Shown here piece by piece: positions 17,253 through 25,421 of a stretch of DNA of 64,000 bases; within the stretch, counting starts at the first letter, position 1; each line of letters opens with the position of its first letter. Source of the stretch: a virus; the IMG/VR virus record IMGVR_UViG_3300022891_000002, positions 62,001 to 126,000 of that record, one strand, 5' to 3'. Both the position numbers and the translations under genes were made by a program. The notes beneath the pieces were generated by a model that was given only the letters and a program-made list of their open reading frames with translations, did no database searches and was not told where the DNA came from.

Positions 17253-18480
17253 AGATGGAGTATACACAATACCTAGAAGCTCTACAGATACCAATAACAT
17301 TGTAGATTCATTAGGAGTAGTAGATACAAGTAGAAATCAAACTATTGGAGGTGTAAAAACTTTTAGTAGTCCTTTTGTGCTATCTTCTACTACCGGAACT
17401 TCTATAGGAACTATTTGGAGAAACGTAGATACTTTAGAATATAAAGACAGCACTAATACTACCAAGATTATTCTTAATAGTGCAGGTAATCTATCCAATC
17501 TCTCCAATAAACAAATAGCTTTAAATAACTTAGTAGGTACTCAGACTGCTAATAAAGTTCTTAGAAGTGATGGCACTAATATTACTCTTTCTTCTATTGC
17601 TTTAGATACCGATGTTACTAATGTCTTACCTATAACCAGTGGGGGAACAGGCAGTAATAGTCAAAACTTTGTAGATATAAGCACAAATCAGAACATAGCA
17701 GGAAATAAATATTTCAATAGATTAATTAATATAGGAGTTAATTCTTCATTAACTATAAGTCAGTATACTAATTCTGATATTCAAACATTTAATAGTGCTA
17801 ATGCTTTAAATATTTTAAGTGGTAGTTTTACTGCTTCTGCTAATTTAGCGGCTACGTTACCAATCTATTTAACTGATGTAGAAATTAACTCAGCTAATAC
17901 TAATACGTTAGGTCTTACAATTGGACATCAATACCGAATTAGAAATTTTGGTACTGGATTAGTTAGTAACTTACAAGGTGGTAGATTTACAGCTCTCAAT
18001 AGTGGAACAGGAAATGTAAGTGTTTTAGATGGAGGTTATTTTTTAAGTAGACAGGAAGGGACTGGTTCTACTACTACGGTAACAGGAGGTAACTTTCTAG
18101 CTCAGATTACAGTAGGAACTGCAAATGCAATCAATGGTGTATATGTAACTGTCTCTAGTTCTGCTGCCACTACTTTAACAACTGCAAGAGGGATTTATGT
18201 TACTGCTTCTTCATCTAACACTACTCCAGCTACTGACTGTATAGGAATAGATATTGCTAGTATTACGGGAACTGCAACTAACAAATATGCAATTAGAACA
18301 GGTACTGGTAGAGTGGTTATAGGAGATACTACTGCTACTACTTCTACTACTACGGGTTCCTTAGTTACAGGAGGAGGTATTGCTGCTGGAGGAGGGATTA
18401 GCGCTAATCTACCTACTTCTTCTGCGGGTCTATTAGCTGGTGCAATGTGGAGAAGTGGAAACGACGTTAAAATAGTATAA
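17227..18480 (+). CDS. Putative tail fibre protein, 417 aa
   Basis: Thr/Ser/Gly/Asn-rich repetitive beta protein. An early GVKTFSSPF element and the C-terminal run GDTTATTSTTTGSLVTGGGI resemble the shaft and tip-proximal regions of phage fibres, where they mark intertwined trimeric strands. No peptidase or chaperone domain is visible. The start ATG lies inside the preceding coiled-coil gene. Confidence 0.65.
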   Translation: MSIRPLILKDGVYTIPRSSTDTNNIVDSLGVVDTSRNQTIGGVKTFSSPFVLSSTTGTSIGTIWRNVDTLEYKDSTNTTKIILNSAGNLSNLSNKQIALNNLVGTQTANKVLRSDGTNITLSSIALDTDVTNVLPITSGGTGSNSQNFVDISTNQNIAGNKYFNRLINIGVNSSLTISQYTNSDIQTFNSANALNILSGSFTASANLAATLPIYLTDVEINSANTNTLGLTIGHQYRIRNFGTGLVSNLQGGRFTALNSGTGNVSVLDGGYFLSRQEGTGSTTTVTGGNFLAQITVGTANAINGVYVTVSSSAATTLTTARGIYVTASSSNTTPATDCIGIDIASITGTATNKYAIRTGTGRVVIGDTTATTSTTTGSLVTGGGIAAGGGISANLPTSSAGLLAGAMWRSGNDVKIV

Positions 18481-18484
18481 AACA

Positions 18485-18775
18485 ATGCCAATAAATATAA
18501 CTGACCCAGAAACAAATATTACTGAATCTCATGCTTCTGAACGTTTAGAAATTAATCTATCCGTAGCTAATGAAATAGTAGAAAATATGCAAATGATTAT
18601 TTACTTTAACATTCGGACTTTACTAGAAGATGTTGAGGTAGCTCCTAAATACTGGGATGGTCAAAAACCTTTAATACTTAGCTGTAAAGACAATCCTGAA
18701 CTAACAGAAGCTATGAAAACAATTCAAAAACATATAGGTTTAGAAAGATATAAACAGCTTACAAAAGAGGGATAA
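18485..18775 (+). CDS. Hypothetical protein in fibre cluster, 96 aa
   Basis: Acidic, helical protein four bases after the fibre gene stop and directly abutting the next ATG. Contains SERLEINLSVANEIVENMQM and a C-terminal helix. Position suggests a small tail component or a fibre assembly factor. No domain recognised. Confidence 0.65.
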   Translation: MPINITDPETNITESHASERLEINLSVANEIVENMQMIIYFNIRTLLEDVEVAPKYWDGQKPLILSCKDNPELTEAMKTIQKHIGLERYKQLTKEG

Positions 18776-19159
18776 ATGCCAACTCTATTAAAAACAGAAA
18801 CACAAACTCTCAATGTAGCACCGACTACCTTATTCCAAGCAACTCCTACAACTACCTTTATCATTGCTAAAGTTCTACTAAAAAATGAAAAATCTGAAGC
18901 TGCTAAAGTTACTGTTAAACTAAATAACTTAGAAATAGTTAAAGATTTTAATTTACCTATTTTTAATCAAGAACCTTTAGAGTTAAATTCTATTTCTAAA
19001 TTGAAACTTGAAGGCACAGATATCTTAGAAATAACTATTATTCCTAGTTCTATGTCAGGTTCAGTGGCTTTTGGTTTAATTGGTGGTTATCCTTGGTACA
19101 CAACAGTCGAACCAAATGCAGCTACAATAATAATGACTTATGTTAAACAAACTATTTAA
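18776..19159 (+). CDS. Hypothetical beta-sandwich-like virion protein, 127 aa
   Basis: Starts immediately after the previous stop. Predicted almost entirely beta, with regular hydrophobic alternation and no cysteine; this resembles small virion decoration or fibre-attachment proteins, but no family is recognised. Placed by position in the fibre cluster. Confidence 0.6.
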   Translation: MPTLLKTETQTLNVAPTTLFQATPTTTFIIAKVLLKNEKSEAAKVTVKLNNLEIVKDFNLPIFNQEPLELNSISKLKLEGTDILEITIIPSSMSGSVAFGLIGGYPWYTTVEPNAATIIMTYVKQTI

Positions 19160-19168
19160 AAATATATT

Positions 19169-19744
19169 ATGGCTTATCAAGTAACTCAAGGTTCAGGTAC
19201 GTGGATAGCAGGAGAAACTTATGTAGATTCTGGAACTGGACTAACTTATCATGTTCCGGTTATTACTAATAAAACTCTTTCTGTTGTAGGAACAAATACG
19301 GGTGGTATAGGAACTACCGCTTATGCAGCTAATCAAGTAATGGGAACTTCTCAATTCACTTTCCCAGGAGTAGCACTTAAAGCTGGTCTTGGAGGTGTAA
19401 TTCAAAATGCTTCTCTTTACTGTGCTGTTGTATCTACAGGTCAATATATAATTAGACTATTTGATAAACCACTAACTACTTCTACTTTTACAGATAGACA
19501 AGCCTACTCATTGTTTAATATACCTGATAGTGAAGCTCAATCTTTTGTAGGAGATATTGAATTCTCTTTTCCTCTTGCTTCTGCTAATAATACTCTTTAT
19601 TCAGTAACAGGAGTAGGAATGAGTTTTACTACGGATTCTGCTGGTTCACCTAATTTATATGGAGTTCTATTATCTAGAAATGCTCATACTTTAGCTGGAG
19701 CTACTGGGCAAGATATCAGAATTAATTTAGAAATTCTCTTATAA
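19169..19744 (+). CDS. Putative virion/fibre-associated beta protein, 191 aa
   Basis: Gly/Thr/Ser-rich beta protein in the fibre cluster, nine bases after the preceding stop. It has regular strand-turn alternation and ends with DIRINLEILL, typical of a compact virion beta sandwich. No catalytic motif. Confidence 0.6.
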   Translation: MAYQVTQGSGTWIAGETYVDSGTGLTYHVPVITNKTLSVVGTNTGGIGTTAYAANQVMGTSQFTFPGVALKAGLGGVIQNASLYCAVVSTGQYIIRLFDKPLTTSTFTDRQAYSLFNIPDSEAQSFVGDIEFSFPLASANNTLYSVTGVGMSFTTDSAGSPNLYGVLLSRNAHTLAGATGQDIRINLEILL

Positions 19745-19747
19745 AAA

Positions 19748-20251
19748 ATGAAAATAACTACTTTATCTAAAATAACTCCTTTAGTAGAAATGTCTTCTCC
19801 TACTCTACTTCAATGTAGAACTGGAGAATGTGGCGGATGTCCCAATAATACAGGTAAATTAATTTGGGTTCCTAGAAAGAATAGTGCGGATAGTACCTTT
19901 ACTGAGACTTTTAAATTTCAATATAACTTCTTTGATAAGAGTGCAGAAGGTTCGAGTCCTGTCAAGTATAATATTACCGATGGAAACACTACTATTAATG
20001 GGACAAGTGCAAGTTATAGTAATAGACCTGACAAAGCTTGGGCAGTAGCAAATAACGCAATTATGTCAAATCCTACATTAACACCTTCTTTAATGAGTGG
20101 AACGGCTTTTCTTACTCATAGTTTTCTTTTCAATGGAGGTGGTGGTTGGTTATTTTTTAGACAACCTAATCCAGCAATTAGTAATGTTCATGATGCTTTA
20201 TGTTTTGAGTATAATCATGAAAAGAAACTAATTACCTTCCGTTCATTCTGA
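19748..20251 (+). CDS. Putative small tail/adhesin protein with N-terminal Cys cluster
   Basis: 167 residues. Near the N-terminus, CRTGECGGCP places three cysteines in eight residues (a fourth possible Cys lies just before); this could bind metal or form disulphides. The rest is beta-rich and aromatic, ending in a GGGGWLFFRQ stretch. Last gene of the fibre cluster; its 3' end overlaps the convergent HigA-like gene by nine bases. Confidence 0.55.
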   Translation: MKITTLSKITPLVEMSSPTLLQCRTGECGGCPNNTGKLIWVPRKNSADSTFTETFKFQYNFFDKSAEGSSPVKYNITDGNTTINGTSASYSNRPDKAWAVANNAIMSNPTLTPSLMSGTAFLTHSFLFNGGGGWLFFRQPNPAISNVHDALCFEYNHEKKLITFRSF

Positions 20252-20509
20252 TAAACTATCCCAAATATCTACTTTTCTTTGTAAATTTATGAGGAGTTGG
20301 ACAGGTATTCCTAGCTTATTCTCTATCTCTTTTACCCAATAATAAGTAATAGGTCTTTCTCCTTTTAGGATTTCATCTAGCTCTAAGTTATAAAGATACA
20401 AATCTCTAATATTAATTCCTCTATCTTCTAGGATATCTATTACAATAGAGCCAGGATGTAGAGGTCTTATTTTTCTTTGCATTACATTAAATACAAAATT
20501 TACAGACAT
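20243..20509 (-). CDS. HigA/VapI-like helix-turn-helix protein, 88 aa
   Basis: ATG at 20509 is preceded by AGGAAG eight bases upstream; a GTG at 20518 would lengthen it by three codons. The segment RKIRPLHPGSIVIDILEDRG matches the opening of HigA/VapI-type antitoxins (P-x-H-P-G-x-x-L-x-E), followed by a degenerate XRE helix-turn-helix and a closing helix near IPVQLLINLQRK. HigA proteins repress their own operon and neutralise HigB RNase, but no HigB lies beside it. It starts only 15 bases from the divergent ATG at 20524, so it might control that gene. Confidence 0.65.
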   Translation of the reverse strand: MSVNFVFNVMQRKIRPLHPGSIVIDILEDRGINIRDLYLYNLELDEILKGERPITYYWVKEIENKLGIPVQLLINLQRKVDIWDSLSE

Positions 20510-20523
20510 ATTAAACACTTCCT

Positions 20524-23499
20524 ATGAATGATGACCAAGTAGTTTTCAAAATCCTGAAGTTACTAGAAAATAATACTGCTTTTATTGGTTACGCAATAAA
20601 CGGTGGAATTGGAACAAAGATAAATGTCCGAAATACTGAAACAGGGAAAACTATTCAAGCTTTATCTATTAATGTAGATTCTAGTGGAGAAGTTTTAGTA
20701 GTTAAAGATTCTAATGATGGTAAATATAAAGCAGTTACTTTTAAATCTGCTGAACAAATTACGGAGAGAATTATACAGCTAAGAAAGACTAAGCCAATAG
20801 ATGATAAGAAAACTATCGAATACACCGACTCAGATATTGAAGTTTTTTATTTATTTGTGAAATTGATAGATACAGGTTCTCCATATCCTACTCAATTACA
20901 ATCTACTTGGATAAGAAAAGGTAGCTCTTGTACTCAGTTTGTAGGTGCTTATGAGAGATGTAATTATGCTGCTAAAGACACTATTAATGGGGTAGATTAT
21001 ACAGGATTGCCTTATGAACCTTATTTTTCACTTACAGATTGTCTTAATAATGACTTAAGTAGAGATGCCCGAACACCTCATGGTGGTAGAGATGAACAAG
21101 GTATGGGAGCGGGTACTGTAGTTTACAGCTCACGAGTTACAGCCGATGAAGAACAAAGAATAAAAGGCGCATTACTATCTCATGATGGCGAGTTCGGTAC
21201 AACTTTTGCGGATAGATTTGGTTACGCTAGTATTTTAGATTGTTCTGGGGCAATGTATATTGAGGGTTGGCAATATTCTAATAGTTTAAAAACTGGAGAA
21301 CCTTACTTACATTGTGACTTTGGTTTTTTGCCGGGTTTTTCCAATGAGTGTACCTTAGAAATGCAGATAGCAGGATATTGTGATTCAAGAGGTTATATTA
21401 ATAGTAAAACTCCTCCACCTGGAACACCTGGAGTAGGAAGTATCGATAATAGCTGGGCATACGAATATGGTTGGATAAATCTACCTTATAGTTTTATGTA
21501 TAAAAGACATTTTCAACCTCTTTATGTAGACGGAGACTTCGCCAGAGGTACTTTCTTGATTCTAGAAATTAATCCTTTAACTCAAACACCTCTCATTCCT
21601 GAAGGTTTATTTCCCTGGATTTCTGGTTGTCCACCTGTTCCTAACGGCCCGTATAATGGCAGTGGGGGTAATAGGTTTCCTCAAGGCCCACCTCCACCTA
21701 AAAGACGTGATATGAAACTATCTACTCATAAAGCCGAAATCTGGCTAGGTAGTAGTAAAAAAGAAGAAGCTATTAAATTGTATGAGTTAGGTGCTAGCGA
21801 TTTATTTTCTGGAATGTACAATGCTTTTATTCTAAGAGCTAATGAAACTCAAGTAGATATAAATAGTAGACTAGGAAGAAGCACCAGTCTTACTCAAGAA
21901 GAACAGTTACGTCATGATAAATTCTATGAAAATTGTAATAAAAATATAATTGACTTACGAATTGACCCTAGAGTCTGGGTATTTATAATAGACAACATTC
22001 CTAACTCAGATTTTGGTGTTAGACCTGCTGTAGACATTGATATTCCTGCTACAGACCCTAAAAATATCAATTTACAACAAATGATAAATAATCTATATAA
22101 CAGAACTATTAATCTGACTATTGTAGATAAAAAAACTCAAATTGTACATTTAAAACTAGGTCTAACTCCTAAAAATACGTTGAGCAATACAGATTGTAAA
22201 GGTGTATCTAATACTAGCAATCCAACTCCTGCAAACGATTTAATTTCTAGTCAAAGCTGGGAGTATCAAAAAACAGTAACAATAAAGATTACAGACTGGG
22301 AAATAGAAAGTATTAGTAATAACTTGGATACTAGCTCCCTACCTACTGAAACATGGAACAAACAATACATAGAAAAAAAATATTTTACTTCTTTTGGTAG
22401 AAGCTGGTCTACTTTTGGAACAGGATTAGGAGGTGGACTATTCAAAACAGACCGTGATTTTGCTAATGATATTCTTTTACAGTCAGATAGCAGTATATTT
22501 CTAACTAATTTAACATCAGGTAATAACTATGAACAGTACAATTACAGCCAATCTAAATCTCCTACAGAAAATAATCTAGACCTTAGACTCTTTCCAAATA
22601 GTTGTTTTCTCATAGCTAAACCTAATTCATCTGCTGACGCGAATAGGTTAGTTCTTAAGTCTACTAATAGTTGGTGGGCTTTATGGGATAGAAGCATCTT
22701 GGACAGTAAAAATAAACGTTTAAGCTCTATAGTAGGTTACGATGTCAACTATTATCAAATAATTACAAGTTACGGTTTAAGTCCTAATTTGACATATACA
22801 GGTACTAATAATATTAGACAAATAAGTAATGAAAGCTATTTTGAATATCTAACTACTCGACCTAAAAAATACGTACCTTCCAATATTAGAAGCATACGGA
22901 ATAAATTAATACCTACTGCTGATAATGACGCTGCGACTCTACTTACTAGAAATAGTATATTAAATAGTTACGGATTAAACCACTTTTATGTCTATGTAAA
23001 TAATAATTGGTCTAAATACGCAACTAACAGATTAGATGGAATATCTCTCCCTTTTATTGGAGAATCTTCTCTTTTTTACTCTTTAGGCACTTACTACGAC
23101 ACTAGAGAAAATCTATTATTAGCAGATAAGTTCTTCTCTTCTCCGTCTGAAAGAATAAGCACTCGTCAATGGTTTAACAGATTATGGGGACAATTTATTT
23201 TTGATGGTTCTATTAAAGTAGATGTGGATTCTTATAAAAAAGTTGAATTTCAACATCCAAACAATCCTGCACAATACATAAAATATACTGTCTCGTCTCA
23301 AAACAGTAATAGTGAGTATAATTTTATACTAGGTACTCCTCAACAAGAATTAGAAACCGTTCTTACACCTGGAGTTCTAGACGTAACAAAACAAGTTCCC
23401 ATCAAAAAACCTACTAATGTAGAACTAGACCCAAACATGAGCTTCCTCGTATACCTGTATCCGTTCGTGGAAGTTAAGAAAAAGACTAAGGAAATCTAG
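20524..23499 (+). CDS. Putative large tail adhesin, 991 aa
   Basis: Large Asn/Ser/Tyr-rich protein, longest of the fibre-type genes, with no signal peptide or enzyme motif that I recognise. The N-terminal ~110 residues look globular; a proline-rich stretch (PNGPYNGSGG, then QGPPPPKRR near residue 395) separates N- and C-terminal halves; the C-terminus is beta-rich, closing with a lysine-rich tail. Likely a receptor-binding or baseplate protein, judged by size, composition and position downstream of the fibre cluster. Confidence 0.5.
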   Translation: MNDDQVVFKILKLLENNTAFIGYAINGGIGTKINVRNTETGKTIQALSINVDSSGEVLVVKDSNDGKYKAVTFKSAEQITERIIQLRKTKPIDDKKTIEYTDSDIEVFYLFVKLIDTGSPYPTQLQSTWIRKGSSCTQFVGAYERCNYAAKDTINGVDYTGLPYEPYFSLTDCLNNDLSRDARTPHGGRDEQGMGAGTVVYSSRVTADEEQRIKGALLSHDGEFGTTFADRFGYASILDCSGAMYIEGWQYSNSLKTGEPYLHCDFGFLPGFSNECTLEMQIAGYCDSRGYINSKTPPPGTPGVGSIDNSWAYEYGWINLPYSFMYKRHFQPLYVDGDFARGTFLILEINPLTQTPLIPEGLFPWISGCPPVPNGPYNGSGGNRFPQGPPPPKRRDMKLSTHKAEIWLGSSKKEEAIKLYELGASDLFSGMYNAFILRANETQVDINSRLGRSTSLTQEEQLRHDKFYENCNKNIIDLRIDPRVWVFIIDNIPNSDFGVRPAVDIDIPATDPKNINLQQMINNLYNRTINLTIVDKKTQIVHLKLGLTPKNTLSNTDCKGVSNTSNPTPANDLISSQSWEYQKTVTIKITDWEIESISNNLDTSSLPTETWNKQYIEKKYFTSFGRSWSTFGTGLGGGLFKTDRDFANDILLQSDSSIFLTNLTSGNNYEQYNYSQSKSPTENNLDLRLFPNSCFLIAKPNSSADANRLVLKSTNSWWALWDRSILDSKNKRLSSIVGYDVNYYQIITSYGLSPNLTYTGTNNIRQISNESYFEYLTTRPKKYVPSNIRSIRNKLIPTADNDAATLLTRNSILNSYGLNHFYVYVNNNWSKYATNRLDGISLPFIGESSLFYSLGTYYDTRENLLLADKFFSSPSERISTRQWFNRLWGQFIFDGSIKVDVDSYKKVEFQHPNNPAQYIKYTVSSQNSNSEYNFILGTPQQELETVLTPGVLDVTKQVPIKKPTNVELDPNMSFLVYLYPFVEVKKKTKEI

Positions 23500-23511
23500 T
23501 CTCAAGTATAA

Positions 23512-23582
23512 AGCGAATAAAGAGACTCGAACTCTTGACTTCTAGTTGGAAGCTAGAAATATTACCACTATACTATATTCGC
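23512..23582 (-). tRNA. tRNA-Gly (anticodon UCC)
   Basis: Minus strand folds as a cloverleaf: acceptor GCGAATA pairs with TATTCGC, anticodon stem TCTAG/CTAGA holds loop CTTCCAA with anticodon TCC, and the T arm is GAGTTCGAGTCTC. No CCA is encoded. UCC reads GGA, a codon common in AT-rich phage genes, so it may supplement the host pool. It follows the large adhesin gene. Confidence 0.88.
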
Positions 23583-23583
23583 T

Positions 23584-23661
23584 TGGTGTCAGATTATGGA
23601 ATCGAACCACATTAATGTCTCCTTATGGTTGGAGATGAGTAACCGTTTCTCTATTTCTGAC
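23584..23661 (-). tRNA. tRNA, probably CAU anticodon (Met/Ile), atypical anticodon arm
   Basis: Two bases from the tRNA-Gly gene. Acceptor GTCAGA pairs with TCTGAC, the T arm is TGTGG-TTCGATT-CCATA, and discriminator A plus CCA are encoded (bases 23584-23587). The D arm is short (GAG/CTC). The anticodon stem TCTCC/GGAGA leaves an eight-base loop AACCATAA, in which CAT is the most natural anticodon but CCA (Trp) is possible. One acceptor pair is mismatched. It could be functional or decaying. Confidence 0.7.
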
Positions 23662-23693
23662 TAATCTACGCTAGCACAAACTAATTAATCTTG

Positions 23694-24527
23694 TCAATCA
23701 TTATTTTGAATATACATCTGCTTAGCTAACTCATTTATTGCAGGAACTACTTTGTCCATGTTCATAGAATAAAGATTAGCACAAGAAAAAGAGTTAAGTT
23801 CTATTACTCCTATCCCTTTATTACTCATACCAATATCAACTGTAAAAGCTCTATCCGGAATTAAAACACTATTAGAGAAACTACGTAACGCATTTTCTAA
23901 TAGAAGTTTAGCTCCTTGGTACATTCCACTTTTAGGAGTATCCGAATATCTGATATAATCAACTATCTTTCTATCTACTACTAGAAATCTATACTCATCT
24001 TTTATATTTTTTTTACTAGCTTGAATTATTACTCTACTCTCTTCTAATCTCAACTTCTCTAACTCAGATTTAGTAAATAGTCCACCAGTAAAAATTTTAT
24101 CTCCTTCATTAGGTCGGAAAAAGAACTTCTTAGTAGTATCTCCTTCTCTACAATGTCTTTTTAAGATAGAAGGTAGAGTTATTGTCCAATCTTTATTTAG
24201 TAGATAGCCATTCCAACTAGGATAGTAGTTAAGACAATCAAAATTCTTAAGTGTACAAATAGCACCTGGGTCTAAAGGGTATTGATTAATTTCTTTAGCT
24301 AGTCTGAGACTTCCTATAAATATAGTAGCTACTTCATAATCTACTAAACCTCCAAACTTATCGTTATAGTCATAGGACATTACTTCTTGGTAAGTAGTTT
24401 CTTTATAATAGATATCTTTTTCTTTTAGGTACTCTACTAATCTATCTGTGTAGCTCAAGATATTTCTTTCAATTATCCACCTAACTTCTAGTTCTTTAGT
24501 CATAGTACCATTCCTCATACCAAGCAT
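23694..24527 (-). CDS. ATP-grasp protein of the R2K type
   Basis: 277 residues; the ATG at 24503 (MTKELEVRW) overlaps the upstream stop and has GAGG before it, so it may be the true start. The C-terminal half has ATP-grasp features: FFFRPNEGDKIFTGG, a lysine-containing strand VIIQASKKNIKDEYRFLVV, then AFTVDIGM and GVIELNSFSCANLY, which supply metal-binding acidic/Asn residues. R2K-clade ATP-grasp proteins, common in large phages, are predicted to form amide bonds by ATP-dependent ligation. The substrate is unknown; neighbours (ferritin-like protein, sulfotransferase-glycosyltransferase) suggest a modification pathway. No transport signal. Confidence 0.75.
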   Translation of the reverse strand: MLGMRNGTMTKELEVRWIIERNILSYTDRLVEYLKEKDIYYKETTYQEVMSYDYNDKFGGLVDYEVATIFIGSLRLAKEINQYPLDPGAICTLKNFDCLNYYPSWNGYLLNKDWTITLPSILKRHCREGDTTKKFFFRPNEGDKIFTGGLFTKSELEKLRLEESRVIIQASKKNIKDEYRFLVVDRKIVDYIRYSDTPKSGMYQGAKLLLENALRSFSNSVLIPDRAFTVDIGMSNKGIGVIELNSFSCANLYSMNMDKVVPAINELAKQMYIQNND

Positions 24528-24744
24528 GATTATTTCCTTTTCTCCAACCTAACTCTTCTAATTTTTTTAAATCCTCATTATCAAAATCTTTAGAGTCAGC
24601 AGAAAGACTAATAATATAAGTAGGTACATAAAAAGTTTCAGTTTCTATACTCATCTCTGCTGTACAATCATATCTCATAAATATAGCTATACCTTTAAGT
24701 AAGTTAGCTAGGTTAGTACATTGAGGTTCTTGTATATTAATCAC
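24496..24744 (-). CDS. Hypothetical protein, 82 aa
   Basis: Small acidic soluble protein ending with an aromatic WYEEWYYD tail. Overlaps the downstream ATP-grasp gene, so the two are probably cotranslated. No domain recognised. Confidence 0.7.
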   Translation of the reverse strand: MINIQEPQCTNLANLLKGIAIFMRYDCTAEMSIETETFYVPTYIISLSADSKDFDNEDLKKLEELGWRKGNNHAWYEEWYYD

Positions 24745-24922
24745 TATTTTCCTCCTCTACTAACTCAGTATTTATTGAAATAATGGTATAAGACTCTTTC
24801 ATGTTTTCTATAGCATTACTAAGTTTTGAGATACCATTAATTACAAACTTTTGAGTGTACTTATAGTTATACTGCTCATTTGAACCTTTACGTCTAAAAA
24901 CTATAACAACTTCATACTTCAT
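24737..24922 (-). CDS. Hypothetical protein, 61 aa
   Basis: The ATG at 24922 is preferred because GAAGGAG lies ten bases upstream; a longer reading starts at 24946. Beta-prone (MKYEVVIVFRRKGSN), then a helix. Overlaps both neighbours. It opens somewhat like the HicB-like small proteins but lacks their full pattern. Confidence 0.65.
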   Translation of the reverse strand: MKYEVVIVFRRKGSNEQYNYKYTQKFVINGISKLSNAIENMKESYTIISINTELVEEENSD

Positions 24923-25421
24923 GACTACTATGCTCCTTCTCTTCACTTCTAATAGTTGATAAAATTTTTATGTCTAAGTCATAGACCTTATTTTGAGTAA
25001 CATAACTAAGACACTTAACTAACCATAATAAGACTGAGTAATATAGATAAGCAATCTTTTCTCCTTTAGTTACATAGCTTAGAAGCTCTTTAGTAGAGTA
25101 ACTAGATGCTGACCTACCTCTAAAGATTAAGTAGAATAGTATATTTCTCTTACTTACCTGTATATTAGTCTTAGTAACCTTACTATCTACTACTACTTTC
25201 TCTATTAGATACTTAGTAGGTATACTCCAACCTCTCTTATTCCTCAAAGCGAGGTTCCGACGAGCTAATAAACTAAACAACATTTTACTATGCTTCTTCT
25301 CATCTACTGACATCTGATAGAAGTAAGAAGAATACTCATCACCTCTCTTACTCACCTTTCTATAGAAGTTGGATAAGGAGTATTCATAAATAGCTAATTT
25401 ATAATAGATATGACTTAACAA
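24912..25421 (-). CDS. Ferritin-like (rubrerythrin-type) diiron protein
   Basis: 169 residues predicted as four helices with spaced carboxylate/His ligands: E13 in helix 1, DEKKH in helix 2, a Glu in helix 3 (TKELLSYVTKGEK) and SEEKEH in helix 4. Two E-x-x-H motifs are the signature of ferritin-like diiron carboxylate proteins, which include oxidases, hydroxylases and iron stores. The longest reading starts at TTG 25421 inside the upstream fusion gene, implying coupled translation. Next to an ATP-grasp ligase and a sulfotransferase-glycosyltransferase, it may oxidise a modification intermediate; that is inference. Confidence 0.65.
   Translation of the reverse strand: MLSHIYYKLAIYEYSLSNFYRKVSKRGDEYSSYFYQMSVDEKKHSKMLFSLLARRNLALRNKRGWSIPTKYLIEKVVVDSKVTKTNIQVSKRNILFYLIFRGRSASSYSTKELLSYVTKGEKIAYLYYSVLLWLVKCLSYVTQNKVYDLDIKILSTIRSEEKEHSSHEV

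Noticed and set aside
18195-18515. Minus-strand frame opposite the fibre gene
   Set aside because: Antisense of the Thr/Gly-rich repeats; hydrophobic appearance is a by-product of codon content.
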